From Theropithecus gelada (Eukaryota; Chordata; Mammalia; Primates; Cercopithecidae), in assembly GCF_003255815.1 (NCBI RefSeq), contig NC_037673.1:176593659-176657658 (forward strand): 64,000 nucleotides of DNA, written 5' to 3'. The translations under genes were made by a program, and so were the position numbers. The notes beneath the pieces are model-generated. The model was not told the origin of the DNA and made no database searches. It saw only the letters and a program-made list of their open reading frames with translations. Below are positions 48,363-64,000 of the stretch, piece after piece. Numbering within the stretch: position 1 is the stretch's first letter; each line of letters starts with the position of its first letter.

Positions 48363-48733
48363 TGCCTTAGTCTGTTCAGGCTACTATAGCAAAATACCTT
48401 AAACTGGGTATTTTATAAATAGCAAAATTTATTGCTCACAGTTCTGGAGACTGGGAAATCCAAGATCAAGGCGCCAGCAGATTTGGTGTTTGGTGAGGGC
48501 CTGTTCTTCACAGATGGCACCTTCTCTTCATATACCCTCATATGGCAGAATGGGCAAACAAGCTTTATAGAAAGAGCTACAACCTGTTCTATAAGGATAT
48601 TAATCCCATTCATAAGGGCAGAGCCCTCATGACTTAATCACCATCCAAAGGTCACACATTTCAGTATGATTGCATTGAGGATTAGGTATCAATACATGAA
48701 TTTTGTGGGGACACAAACATTTAAACCATAACA
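48363..48733 (-). mobile_element. MLT1-type MaLR solo LTR with TSD
   Basis: Antisense, from TGCCTTAGTCTGTTCAGGCT to TTTAAACCATAACA. ACAGT / TCAGT flank it, and the host L1 reads through once it is removed. Confidence 0.92.
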
Positions 48734-49112
48734 TCAGTTCTTCTCAACTTGAGCTGTAGGTTAAATGCAATCATAATGAAATTCCCAGCAAGTTATTTTG
48801 TGAATATCTATGAATTTATTCTAAAGTTTATATAGAGAGGCAGGAAGACCCAGATCCATCAATACAATATTGAAGGAGAAGAATAAAGTTGGAGGACTGA
48901 CACTACCTGATTTCACGACTGCTTAAAGCTACAGCCATCAAGACAGTACGGTGTTGGTGACAGAACAGACAAACAGATCGATGGAACAGAATAGAGAGCC
49001 CAGAAAGGAACAGATCCACACACCACACAAATATAGTCAACTAATATTTGACAAAGGAGCAAAGGCAATCCTATAGAGCAAAGATAGCCTTCATCAAATG
49101 GTGATGGGCATC

Positions 49113-49480
49113 TATATTAGTTTGTTCTCACACTGCTGATACAGACATACCTGACACTGGGTAATTTATAAAGGAAAGAGATTTAATTGACTCACAGTTC
49201 AGCATGGCTGGGGAGGCCTCAGGAAACTTACAATCATGGAGGAAGAGGAAGCAAACACGTCCTTCTTAACATGATGGCAGCAAGAAGTGCCAAGTAAAAG
49301 GGGAAAAGTCCCCTTATAAAACCACTAGATCTTGTGAGAACTCACTCATTATCATGAGAACAGCACGAGAATAACCACCCCTATGATTACCTCCTACCGG
49401 GTCCCTCCCATAGCACTCGGGGATTATGAGAACTGCAATTCAAGATGAGATCTGGGTGGGGACACAGCCAAACCATATCA
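49113..49480 (-). mobile_element. MST-type MaLR solo LTR with perfect TSD
   Basis: Antisense, from TATATTAGTTTGTTCTCACA to AGCCAAACCATATCA. GCATC at 49108-49112 and 49481-49485. Confidence 0.94.
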
Positions 49481-49859
49481 GCATCTATGTTGGGGGCGGG
49501 GAAAATAATCTAGAGACAATCCTTCCATCCTTCACAGAAATTAACTCAAAATAGGTCACAGTCTTAAATAAAATGCAGAACTATAAAACTCCTAGAAGAT
49601 AATGTAGGAAAAAACCTAGACGACTTTTTAGATGCAAAATACAAAAGGCATGATCTGTGAAGGAAAAAATCGGTAAGCTGGACTTCATTAAAAATAAAAA
49701 CGTGTTCTGAAAAAGACGCTGTCAAAAGAATGAGAAGACAACCCATAGACTGGAAGAAAACATTTGCAAAAGAAAAAATATGTGATAAAGGACTGTTATC
49801 CAAAATGCAACAAAAAACTCTGTAAGAGAAGGAACAACCCAATTTTAAAAACGGGCAAA

Positions 49860-50140
49860 ACCGGGCGCGGTGGCTCACACCTGTAATCCCAGCACTTTGG
49901 GAGGCTGAGGCGGGCGGATCACGAGGTCAGGAGATCGAGACCATCCTGGCTAACACAGTGAAACCCCATCTCTACTAAAAATACAAAATATTGGCTGGGC
50001 GTGGTGGCGGGCGCCTGTAGTCCCAGCTACTAGGGAGGCTGAGGCAGGAGAATGGCGTGAACCCAGGAAGCGGAGCTTGCAGTGAGCCAAGATCGCACCA
50101 CCGCACTCCGGTCTGGGCGACAGAACGAGACTCTGTCTCA

Positions 50141-50172
<32 letters not shown>

Positions 50173-50175
50173 AAA
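49860..50175 (+). mobile_element. AluY-like SINE at a deletion point
   Basis: The first GG is missing, no target duplication is seen, and the L1 on either side is ~1.2 kb apart in L1 coordinates. Confidence 0.95.
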
Positions 50176-50306
50176 TGATGTTAATAGCAGAGGGGCTGTG
50201 CAGAGGGGTGAGTGGCAATGGTGCAGGGGATATACAGGAATTCTCTGTACTTTCCACTCAGTTTTGCTGTGAGCCTAAAACTTCTCTTTAAAAATAGTCT
50301 ATTTTT

Positions 50307-51430
<1,124 letters not shown>

Positions 51431-51764
51431 ATGGAAACGAAAACTCAACGTTCTCCATTAGAGCTATACAAGACTTAGAGTTCCATAATGTGATATTCAA
51501 AATGCCCAGGACCCAAGAGTGCTCAATATATGAAGAACTGGGGAAATCTTGACAACTCTCAAGGGAAAAGACAGTCAACAGATGACAACCCAGAGATGAC
51601 ACAGAAGCTGTTAGAAGATTTTAAAGCAATGATCACAGTCATGTTCCGGGAAGTCAGGGCAAATAGCTCTTTGAAAGGAGTGGAAAGATAGACATTTTTA
51701 GCAGAGAAATAGAAGATATTAAAAATAACCCATTGGCAATTTTAAAACTTAAAAGAACAATAAC

Positions 51765-52061
51765 CAGGTCTGATGTGGTGGCTCACACTTGTAATCCCAG
51801 TGCTTTGGGAGACCGAAGGGGGGGGATCTTTCAAGGCCAGGAATTTGAGACCAGCCTGGGCAACATAGTAAGACCTCATGTCTACAAAAAATTTAAAAAT
51901 TAGCCTGACGTGATGGTGTGCACCTGTAGTCCTAGCCACTTGGGAGGCTGAGGTGGGAGGCTCACTCCAGCCCAGGAGTTCAAGGCTGCAGTGAGCTATG
52001 ATTGGGCCACTGTACTCAGCCTGGGTGACAGAGGAAGACCCTGTCTGTAGTAATAATAATA
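51765..52061 (+). mobile_element. AluJ-like SINE with (TAA)n tail
   Basis: AGGTCTGATGTGGTGGCTC. Old and diverged. Confidence 0.93.
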
Positions 52062-52293
52062 GACTGGGGAAGAAATTACTGAACTTGGAGATAGAGCAAA
52101 GTAAATTACTTACAATGACTGGATGACTACAGAGAAGAACAACGTAGAAAAAAATGAACACAGCCTCAGCCTGTGAGACATATCAAAGGGCCTAACATTC
52201 ATGTCATCATAATTCCAAAAGAAAAGGTGAAATAGTGAAAAGGAGTGTGAAAACATTTTTGAAAAAGAATGACTGAAAACTCCCCAAATTTGG

Positions 52294-52352
52294 CAAAAAA
52301 AAAAAAAAAAAAAAAAAAACAACAACAACCAAAAAAACCCAAAAAACAAAAA
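52294..52352 (+). repeat. Poly(A)/(CAA)n tract within L1 ORF1
   Basis: About 26 A, then CAACAACAACC and A-rich sequence, without Alu sequence. Confidence 0.9.
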
Positions 52353-52884
52353 AACTACACAGGAACTTACAAATTTAAGAAGCTAAGCAAAACACAAACA
52401 GGATAAACTTAAAGAAATCCATGCCCACACACATCATGTACTGAAACTAATGATAAAGAAGTATATCTTTAAAGTAGTCAGAAAAAAAGGACACAGTATA
52501 AATATGGAAACATCCATTCAAATAACTGTGGATTTCGCATCAGAAGCCATGGCACACAGAAGAGAATGGAAGACTACTGTTAAACTGTGGAAAGGAAAGA
52601 ATGGTTCAATATGGAATTTCAGATCTAGTAAAAATATCCTCCAGGAATGAGGTGAAATAAAGACATTCTCAGAGGAAGAGAAACTAAGATAATTTGTCAC
52701 TGGTACACTAGCTTTCAAATATTTTAGAGGAATTTTTTTTGAGACAGAAGGGGAATTACATAAAAAGGAAAGTTGGAACAGCAGAAATAAAGGAAGAAGA
52801 ACCCAAACTGTAAATAGGTGGGTAAATACATAGGCTGTTCTTCTATTAGGTTCTTTAAAATACTTTAAAACATGTTTGATGTTA

Positions 52885-53511
<627 letters not shown>

Positions 53512-54835
53512 TTAAAATGAAATATGAAAAAATTCTCAAATAACTCAAAAGATGGCATCTTCAGGCTGATAACCACACTATCTTGATCACTGTAACTTTA
53601 AAAATTCTGAAATCTGGTATGTTAGTCCTTCATTGTTCTCAAAAGTTATCTTGGCTGTTGTCGGTCCTTCGCATTTCCGTAAGAATTTTAGAATCACCTA
53701 GTCAATGCTCACAAAACAGCTTCCTGGGATTGTGACTGAGATCGTACTGAATCTGTAGGTTAACTTTGGTAGCACAAACATATTAGCAATATCTCCCTGT
53801 TTATTTAGATATTCTTTAATGTTTCTCAGATATGGTTTGCAGTGTGAATACACAGGCCTTTCACATATTTTCAAAGATTTGTCATATTTTAATGCTATTT
53901 TAAATGATGTTTATTTTTAACTTCAATATCTCATTTTTCAATCCTGATGTATAGAAATATAATTAATTTTGTATATTTATTTTGAACTCTGCAATCTTGC
54001 TAAACCCAGTTATGAATTCTAGTAGGGTTTTTTTTTTTTTTTTTTTTTTTTGTAGATTTCATCATAGTTTCTCCATAGGGGATCATGCCATCTGTGAATA
54101 AAACCATTGTTTTTTTCTTCTTTCCCAATTTGGATGAGTTTTATTTCTTTTTTATGCCTGACTGCACTGGCTAGAGCCTCCAGTACAATCCTGAGTGGAG
54201 GTGGTGACAGTGAATATTTTTGCCACATTCCTGGTTGTAGGAAAAGGTATTTAGCCTTTCAGTATTAATATTATGTTAGCTGGAGGTTTTCCATACGCTC
54301 TTTACCAGGTGGAGGAAGTTCCCTAGTTTGCTGAAAGTTGCTTTTATCAGGAGTAGATGTTGGATTTTGTCAAACGCTTTTTCTTTATTGACTGAGGTGA
54401 TTATATGATTTTTATTTTTTAGTTTCTTAATATGGTGTACTAGTTTCCTATGGTAACAGATTACCACACACTTGGTCTCTTTAAAACACAAAAATTGATT
54501 CCGTCATGGTTATGGAGGCTAGAAATCTGGAATCAAGGTGTCAGCCGTGCCATGCTCACTCAAAGCTCCAGGGAAGAACCTTCCTGCCGTTTCCAGCGTC
54601 TGGAGGCCCCAGACCTTCCTTGGGTAGTGGTGACGTCACGCTGGTCTCTGTTTGCCTCCACCTCACACGGCCTTGTTTGTCTCTGTGACCACTTCTCTCC
54701 TTACAAGGATACCAGTCACTGGACCCAGGGACCACCCTAAGTTCAGGACAGTTTCATTTAAGATCCTTAACTAATCACATCTAAAAAGACTATTTCCAAA
54801 TAAGGTCACATTCTGAGGTTCTGGGTGGACATGAC

Positions 54836-55141
54836 TTTTTTTTTTTTTTTTTTTTTTTTGGGACATGGCCTCACTCTGTTGTCTAGGCTGAAGGGCAGTG
54901 GCACGATCACGTCTCACTGCAGCATCAAAGACCTGGACTCCGGCAATCCACCTGCCTCAGCCTCCCAGGTAGCCAAGACCACAGGTGCATGCCACTACAC
55001 ACAGCTAATTTTTTAACTTTTTGTAGAGACAGTGTCTTACTATGTTACCCAGGCTTATCTCAAACTCCTGGGCTTAAGCAATCCTCCCACCTCAGCCTTC
55101 CAAAGTGCTGGAATTATAGACATGAGCCACTGTGCCCGGCC
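54836..55141 (-). mobile_element. AluJ-like SINE
   Basis: T-run to TGTGCCCGGCC, diverged. Confidence 0.94.
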
Positions 55142-55150
55142 GACATACAA

Positions 55151-55446
55151 TTTTTTTTTTTTTTTGAGACGGAGTCTCGTTCTTGTTGCCCAGGCTGGAG
55201 TGCAATGGCGCAATCTCTGCCCACCGCAACCTGCACCTCCCGGGTTGAAGCATTTCTCCTGCCTCAGCCTCCCGAGTAGCTGGGATCACAGGCATGCACT
55301 CCCACACCCGGCTAATTTTGTATTTTTAGTAGAGATGGGGTTTCTCCGTGTTGGTCAGGCTGGTCTCAAACTCCCGACCTCGGGTGATCTGCCTGCCTCG
55401 TCTCCCAAAGTGCTGGGATTACAGGTGTGAGCCACTGCACCCAGCC
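55151..55446 (-). mobile_element. Alu SINE
   Basis: ACATACAATTTTT / ACATACATTTTTG flank it. Confidence 0.96.
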
Positions 55447-55628
55447 AACATACATTTTTGAGGGACATTATTCAACCCGCTAAACATGACATATTTTATT
55501 GTTTGATTTTTGAATGCTAAGCCAAGCTTGTCTTCTTGAGATAAACCCCTATCGGTCATAATGTATTAATCTTTATATATATTGAAGAATGTGATTTGCT
55601 AAACTTTTCTTTAAAAAATTCATCTATA

Positions 55629-55931
<303 letters not shown>

Positions 55932-55960
55932 CTATATTCATTAGAGATTTTAGTCTGTAA

Positions 55961-56179
<219 letters not shown>

Positions 56180-56464
56180 TAATAGCAGCCTCATAGAAAT
56201 AGTTGGGAAATATTCTCTTCACTTCAATTTTATGGATTTGTTTGAGTAAAATTGTTATTGTTTCTTCTTTAAATGTTTGGTAGAATTCTCCAGTGAAAGC
56301 ACCAGGGTCTGGAGCTTTCTTTGTGGGTGAGTTTGTAACTACGAATTTAATTTATTTAACAAACAAAGTGCTATTTAAGTAATCTGTTTCTTCTTGAGTA
56401 ATTTTTAATGTTTGTGGCTTCCAAGGAATTTACAAATTTCATCTAGGCTTTCAAATTTATAGAA

Positions 56465-56580
56465 AAATTCTTTCTTTCTTTCTTTTTCTTTCTTTCTCTC
56501 TCTCTCTCTTTTTCTTTCTTCTCCTTCTTTCCTTCCTTCTTCCTTTCCTTTCCTTTCTTTTTCTTTTCTTTTCTTTTTTT
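56465..56580 (+). repeat. (TTTC)n/(TC)n tail microsatellite
   Basis: CTTTCTTTCTTTCTTTTTCT and so on, at the poly(T) end of the next Alu. Confidence 0.95.
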
Positions 56581-57140
<560 letters not shown>

Positions 57141-57277
57141 ATCACTTTTATTTTTGAAAAATATTTTCACTATTCCACTGTCTTCTCCAGACAAGAAATC
57201 TAGTGTCATCCTCATCTTTGTTCCTCTGTATATAAGTGTTTTTTGCTGGCTGCTTTCAAGTTTTTCTCTTTATTACT

Positions 57278-57583
57278 GTTTTTTGTTTGCTTTGTTTTGA
57301 GACGAAGTCTCGCTCTGTTGCGCTGGCTAGAGTGCAGTGGCGCAATCTCTGCTCACTGCAGGCTCCGCCTCCTGGGTTCATGCCATTCTCCACCTCAGCC
57401 TCCCAAGTAGCTGGGACTACAGGCGCGCGCCACCACACCTGGCTAATTTTTTGTGTTTTCAGTAGAGACGGGGTTTCACCGTGTTAGCCAGGATGGTCTC
57501 AATCTCCTGACCTCATGATCCACCTGCCTTGACCTCCCAAAGTGCTGGGATTACAGGCGTGAGCCACTGTGCCTGGCCCGGCC
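57278..57583 (-). mobile_element. Alu SINE
   Basis: TATTACTG at 57270-57277 and 57584-57591. Confidence 0.97.
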
Positions 57584-58784
57584 TATTACTGGTGTTAAGC
57601 ATTGTGATTATGATGTGATTTTCTTCTGGTTTCTTTTGCTTGGGCTTTGTTGAGCTTCCTGCATCTGTGAATTTATTTTTAATTAACTTTGGGAAACTTG
57701 GGTCCATTATTTCTTCAAGTATTTTTTCTGTTCCTTTTCTTCTCTCTCTTCTCCTTTGGTGATTCCAAATTACACACGTATTACGTTGTTTGAAGCCTTC
57801 CCACAAATCATTTATGCTCTTTTCCTTTCTAAATTTACCTTTTTTCTCCTTGTCTTTCAAATTCACTACCCTTTTCCCCCTAAAATGTTTGATCTGCCCT
57901 TAATCCCACTCAGTGTATTTTTCATATTAGGCATCGTAATTTTCATCTCTGGAAGTTCTGTGTTCATAACTAACGTACTGAATGTTGTAATCTGGGCACA
58001 GTAACTGTCTTAATGTTCTTATCTGCTAATTCTAACACATAAATCAGTTCTGGGAAGTTGTGATTTGATGATTCTTCCCATTATGAGTCATGCTTTCTGG
58101 CTTCTTTGTATGCCAGGTGATCTTTGACTGGATGCTAGATCCTGTGAATTTTATCTTGTTGGGTGCTGAATATTTTTGTATTCTATAGGAATTCTTGAAC
58201 TTTGTTCTAAGATGCAGTTAAGTTACTTGGAAACTACTTGATCCTTTCAGGTCTTGCTTTCACTACTTGTTATGCAGGTCCAAAGCAGGGCTGTCTAGGG
58301 GTAATTATTCCGTATTATTAAGGCAAGACCTCCCTGAACACTGTACCCAATAGCCCGTGAGTGATGAGTTTTTCCTGTAAGCCAGTGAGAACAGTGTTCC
58401 CAGCCCTGTTTGAGTTTCAGGCTGTGTCCAGGCTGTGCGCCCTGTCACCCTTCCATGAGGTTCTTGCCCTGGCCATGGGTAGTTTCCACATGTGATGTGC
58501 TCTTGTGCTCTGGTGACTACTCAGGAGGGCCCTGTACAAATCTCCCCAGTTCTCTCTCTGCACAGCTCTCTCCTCCCTGGAATTCTGTCCTGTGACCTTC
58601 AGTGGCCTTGTTCTCTCACCCTCAACCACATCTCCTCAACTCAGGGAGGCTGCTGAGTCTGCCTCAGTGTCCTCTTGTGCTCCACGGCCTGGAACCTTCT
58701 CAAGGCAAACGGGGATAATTGTAGGGAGCATCTTGTTTGCTTCTCCTGTCAGGGATTACTGTCCTACATTGTCCTGTGTCTTGA

Positions 58785-59199
<415 letters not shown>

Positions 59200-59223
59200 G
59201 CTTTTTGATTTTAAGACATTATA

Positions 59224-59652
<429 letters not shown>

Positions 59653-60018
59653 CATTATAAAGTTATGGTAATCAAGACAGTGTGGTGCTGGAGAGGGGGC
59701 AGACACACAGACGAATTTGAAGGAATAGAAAGTCTAGAAATTGACCCATACAATTACGGCCAATTGATCTTTTAGAAAGGTACAAAGATGATTTGACAAA
59801 GAATGGATAATATTTTCAACAATTTTGTTGCAATAATAATGAACCTCAATCCAAACCTCACATTATACAAAAATTAAGTCAAAATGGATCATATATGTAA
59901 ATATAAAATGAAAACTTAGAAAACTTAAAAAGTGTAGGAGAAAACCTTCATGATCTTAGCTTAGGCAAAGAGTTCTTAGATACGATACCAAAAGCATGAC
60001 CCATAAAAGTAAAACTTT

Positions 60019-60361
<343 letters not shown>

Positions 60362-60899
60362 TTAAAACCAAAATGAGATACCATCACATACCTTTGAGAA
60401 TGACTAGAATTAAGCAAACCCTCAAATAAACTCTATCAATATCAAGTGCTGGATACAAAGTACCTGGAACTCACATCCATTGCTGGTGGGAGTGTAAACA
60501 CGGTGCAGTTACTCTGGGTAAGTTTAGCAGCTTCTTACAGAGTCAAACTTGTGCTTATAGATGACTAAGGAGTCCCACTCTTAGGTGTTTCTGAGAGAAA
60601 TGAAAACATATATTCACACAAAAATCTTACACAAATGTTTACAGCAGCTCAATTCATAATTGCCAAAAAATCAGAAATAACACAAACAAGTGAAGGATAA
60701 ATAAACTGTGGTTCATTCATAACGTGAAAGACTACTCAGCAATAAGAACAATGAGCTATTGATGCATGCGGTAACATGCATGAATGTCAGAGGCCCTCTG
60801 CTGGAGTCAGACTCAATAAGAAGTTATAGGACATACCCAGAAAGATAAATCTATCAGTGGTAACCAGGAGTTAAGTATAGGGGTTGAGTTTTCCTTTTA

Positions 60900-61191
60900 T
60901 TTTTTTTGAGACAGAGTCTCACTCCATCGCCCAGGCTAGGGTGCAATGGCACCATCTCGTCTGACTACAACCTCCATCTCCCAGGTTCAAGTGATTCTCA
61001 TGCCTCTGCCGCTGCCTCCCGAGTAGCTCAGGCTGAAGGCACGTGCCACCATGTCCAGCTGAATTTTTGTATTTTTAGTAGACATGGGTTTTACCATGTT
61101 GGCCAGGCTGGTCTCAAACTCCTGACTTCAGGTGATCCGTCCGCCTCAGCCTCCCAAAGTGCTGGGATAGGTGTGAATCACCTCACCCTGT
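60900..61191 (-). mobile_element. Alu SINE
   Basis: T-run to CTCACCCTGTC, with a short 5'-end deletion. Confidence 0.95.
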
Positions 61192-61248
61192 CAAGCGACT
61201 GGGTTTTCTACAAAGGGGTGGCATGAGGGAGTTTCGGGGGGTGGCTAA

Positions 61249-61552
<304 letters not shown>

Positions 61553-61590
61553 AAAATTTTGTATTCTAGTTGTGATTGTGGCCAGCCTTC

Positions 61591-62012
61591 TCCGAGGCTA
61601 GATGCTGGACACTCTTCTCCAATTACATAGCCATTGCATAAGTCCTTATTTGGCTCCTGTAATGTGCACAACACTGGGCAGGACACAACACTGGGGAATA
61701 AGTCAAACCTGGACGTTGCCAGCTGTGGAGCTCCAGATGTTCCAAATGTGAGCAAGTGGCAAGGCAGGGCACGAGCCCCGCAGTCCTCAAGCCAGATGCT
61801 CAAAAGCCATGACTCCACGGTCTCCGGCCCAAGATCTGTGCTGCAGAATCCTTGCTGAGCCACTCTCGGTAAGTCCTGTCCAGTTTTATGATTTCTCAAC
61901 TATGTCGTGTTTAGAAATCAGTCCTGTCACAGTTCTTCTCCCTGTTCTTCTTCCAGGGTGGCGTCTGAGTTCCAGCGCTCAGAGGTGAGAGGGGCTGGGG
62001 AGGGACCCGCAT
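61591..62012. other. Single-copy DNA with possible L2 and a short-intron-like segment
   Basis: 61650-61735 (ATGTGCACAACACTGGGCAG) may be antisense L2. See 61869-61956. Confidence 0.4.
61869..61956 (+). other. Possible 88-bp intron
   Basis: CTCTCG|GTAAGT at the left, a long pyrimidine stretch ending TTCTTCTTCCAG at the right, and a branch-like TTCTCAACT. The next donor-like site, CAGAG|GTGAGA, is 28 bp downstream (61985). Nothing is known of a transcript. Confidence 0.25.
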
Positions 62013-62341
62013 GGAGGGCTCGCGCTGCAGCGACTCCGCAGGGCCCGGATGGAGGGCTCGCGCTGCAGCAGCTCCGCAGGGCCCGGATGGAGGGCTCGCG
62101 CTGCAGCGGCTCCCGTAGGGCCCGGATGGAGGGCTCGCGCTGCAGCGGCTCCGCAGGGCCCGGATGGAAGGGCCTGGATGGAGGGCTCGCGCTGCAGCGG
62201 CTCCGCAGGGCCCGGATGGACGGCTCGCGCTGCAGCGGCTCCGCAGGGCCCGGATGGAAGAGCCCGGATGGAGGGCTCGCGCTCCAGCGGCTCCGCAGGG
62301 CCCGGATGGAGGGCTCGCGCTGCAGCAGCTCTGTAGGTGGC
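62013..62341 (+). repeat. CpG-rich 38-bp minisatellite, 8 units
   Basis: Units begin GGAGGGCTCGCGCTGCAG at 62013, 62051, 62089, 62128, 62180, 62218, 62270 and 62308. Two 14-bp inserts (GGAAGGGCCTGGAT, GGAAGAGCCCGGAT) lie before 62180 and 62270, giving a 90-bp higher-order period. About five CpG per unit are retained. Long frames on both strands are a by-product. Confidence 0.96.
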
Positions 62342-63085
62342 TCGCCAGCCTTGGTGCCTCCTGCAGCTGCTGGGATGCCCACACTCCCACCGTCCCGGCC
62401 ACATCCCACCTCACTGCGCCTCGGGGGTTCCTTCAGCCCGCTTGCCCCTGTCTCCCTCATGAGCTCTGGGTGGCAGCCCATGTGTCTCTCTAGAGGCTGC
62501 ACTCAGGTCCACCCTCCTTGGATGGGCCCGGGGATTTGCTGCACTTTAGCCTGTGGTGCTAGACCTGGTCTTCCTAGTGGAGTCCTGGCTCCTGGGGCTA
62601 CCTGGGAAGATACCCTCTATTCTGGGTCCCTTGAGCCTTTCTGGATCCTGGCCCTGCCTCACCCTCAAGAGGTGGGAGGAGTTAGTTGAAAGCAGAGTCC
62701 TTTCTCAGCGGCTCAGACAGGCTCGTCTCAGCTGTACTTGCCCAGCCCTGGGAGGCCCCACACCTGCCCGGGGAACCTGGCTGTCCCAGCATCGTGCCAA
62801 CCAAGAGCTCACTCTCTCCTTTGGAATTCAACACACCCTGTCTCTTGTACCTAAAAGCTTCTCCTGTAAGAGCGATGGATGATCCAAGCCATGGATCTTT
62901 AATGCCTCCCGGCAAGCACCCAGCTCTGCTCTGTGCCTTCCTCCAGGCGTTTCTCCAGGAAGCACCTTCCTCCAAGGGACGTGAGGATAGAAAGCTTCCT
63001 GGACAGGGGATAGGCAGGGAGCAGGAAGTACAGAGAAAGAGATCCACTATTCTGCCGAAGTGGCTTGGGTGTGGGTTTGAATAAC
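62342..63085. other. GC-rich single-copy DNA
   Basis: Nothing recognised. Confidence 0.45.
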
Positions 63086-63125
63086 ACCTTCCCTACTTCC
63101 TACCTGTGTGGTCCTGGCAGCTTTC

Positions 63126-63400
63126 TCTTTTCTTTTCTTTCTTTTCTCTTCTCTTCTCTTTTCTTTTCTTTTCCCCTTCCGTCCGTCCGTCCTTCCTTCC
63201 TTCCTTCCTTCCTTCCTTCCTTCCTTCCTTCCTTCCTTCCTCCTTCCTTCCTTCCCTCCTTCCTTCCTTTCTTTCCTTTCCTTCCTTCCTTCCCTCCCTC
63301 CCTCCCTCCCTCCCTCCCTCCCTTCCTTCCTTCCTTCCTTCCTTCCTTCTCTTTCTCTTTCTTTCTTTCTGTCTGTCTGTCTGTCTGTCTGTCTTTCTTG
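63126..63400 (+). repeat. Pyrimidine microsatellite, ~275 bp
   Basis: Blocks of (TTTTC)n, (GTCC)n, (TTCC)n, (TCCC)n, (CTTT)n and (GTCT)n at the poly(T) end of the next Alu and inside its target duplication. Confidence 0.96.
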
Positions 63401-63676
63401 ACAGAGTCTCACTCTGTTGCCCACATGGAGTGCAGTGCTGTGATCTCGGCTCGCCACAACCTCTGCCTCCCAGATTCAAGCAATTCTTCTGCCTCAGCCT
63501 CCCGAGTAGCTGGGACTACAGGCACGCGCCACCACGCCTGGCTAATTTTTGTATTTTTAGTAGAGATGGGGTTTCACCATGTTGGCCAGGCTGGTCTCGA
63601 ACTCCTGACCTCGTGATCAGCCCGCCTCGGCCTCCCGAAGTGCTGGGATTACAGGCGTGAGCCACCGTGCCCGGCC
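63401..63676 (-). mobile_element. Alu SINE with giant expanded tail
   Basis: TCCTGGCAGCTTTCT at 63111-63125 and 63680-63694 encloses the tract and the Alu. Confidence 0.96.
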
Positions 63677-63876
63677 AAATCCTGGCAGCTTTCTAACCCT
63701 CAGCCACTGTTCCCCAGACCGTTGATGGAGAATGCAGGCAGGGCTGGCTCCAGGGCTGCTGGGAGGAGCCAGGGAGAATGTGGGTGACATGCTTAGCACA
63801 GGGTGGCACCAGGAGGGGCATGTTACATTGGCAGTCTCAAGTGGTGAGGCCCCACGGGGTGACACACAGCACAGCA

Positions 63877-63967
63877 AGCACTGGGGAAGTCAGTATGGTG
63901 GGGAAATCAGGACAGTGGAAGAGGTGGTGTGGTGGGGAAGGCAGCATGGTGGGGAAATCAGGACTCT
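63877..63967 (+). repeat. Degenerate ~17-bp repeat (51-bp period)
   Basis: CAGTATGGTGGGGAAATCAG (63891) recurs as CAGCATGGTGGGGAAATCAG (63942), with looser TGGTGGGGAAGG units between. Confidence 0.8.
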
Positions 63968-64000
63968 GCCAGTTTCCCCCATGCGGTGAGCCTGAGCCCG

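Larger units (their letters stand above)
54436..55485 (-). mobile_element. MLT1 LTR in antisense, split by two Alus
   Basis: TGTACTAGTTTCCTATGGTA to 54835, resuming at 55447 with GAGGGACATTATTCAACCCG. Confidence 0.85.
63086..63812 (+). mobile_element. Possible MIR SINE, split by an Alu
   Basis: TACTTCCTACCTGTGTGG before, then CTAACCCTCAGCCACTG and GCTTAGCACAGGGTGGCAC after. A weak match. Confidence 0.4.

Noticed and set aside
61907..62689. 260-codon plus-strand frame and 141-191-codon minus frames at the CpG minisatellite
   Set aside because: All frames are open because the 38-bp unit has no stops. The repeat explains them better than a gene.
63047..63660. Lys/Glu/Arg-rich and Pro/Ser-rich frames of 130-184 codons
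   Set aside because: Translations of a pure microsatellite and an Alu.

Overview
The window is primate genomic DNA, most likely from an Old World monkey (Cercopithecidae). About 69 Alu pieces are readable by eye. At least seven carry a variant set I associate with the Old World monkey AluYRa-type lineage (GGCTCAAGCCTG, CCGAGACGGGCGG, ACTAGCCGGGCGAGG, GATCCGGCCACTGC) instead of human AluY. Several of these have intact 9-17 bp target-site duplications (TSDs) and long A tails, so they are recent. I found no recognisable protein-coding gene, tRNA, rRNA, snRNA or CRISPR array. Every long open frame is explained by antisense Alu, minisatellite DNA or GC-rich chance.

Layout. 1-20 kb is GC-rich, mostly single-copy DNA with scattered Alu, L1, MIR, L2, MLT1 and one hAT (MER-type) element. 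It holds four tandem arrays: 4 x 68 bp inside an L1 tail, 2 x 75 bp, a 27-unit 15/12-bp GATGAGGACACTGGC array, and 3 x 12 bp. 20.2-24.8 kb is one old L1 (+) opened by about ten Alus and a 0.7 kb purine-rich tract. 25.1-28.2 kb and 29.6-38 kb are GC-rich single-copy DNA with MIR, L2, LTR and Alu copies. 40.0-50.6 kb is a single old L1 (+) stretched to more than 10 kb by nested Alus, MaLR LTRs and a second, younger L1. 51.4-53.2 kb is another L1 (+). 53.6-61.6 kb is an L1 whose 5' four-fifths lie inverted against its 3' end. 62.0-62.3 kb is a CpG-rich 38-bp minisatellite, and 63.1-63.7 kb is an Alu with a tail expanded to about 275 bp.

The repeats work as a stratigraphy rather than a pathway. 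Ancient L1, MIR, L2 and MLT1 were hit by AluJ, then AluS, then AluY and monkey-specific Alu, and tails turned into microsatellites and minisatellites. Two assembly gaps fall exactly in poly(A) tails of young monkey-type Alus. A few intervals have good splice signals (11905-12062, 31054-31143, and a possible 88-bp intron at 61869-61956). These are only candidates for unannotated, probably non-coding transcripts.

All coordinates of diverged repeats were read by eye against remembered family consensus sequences and are approximate, usually to within 5-30 bases. Subfamily names are given only where diagnostic sites were visible.
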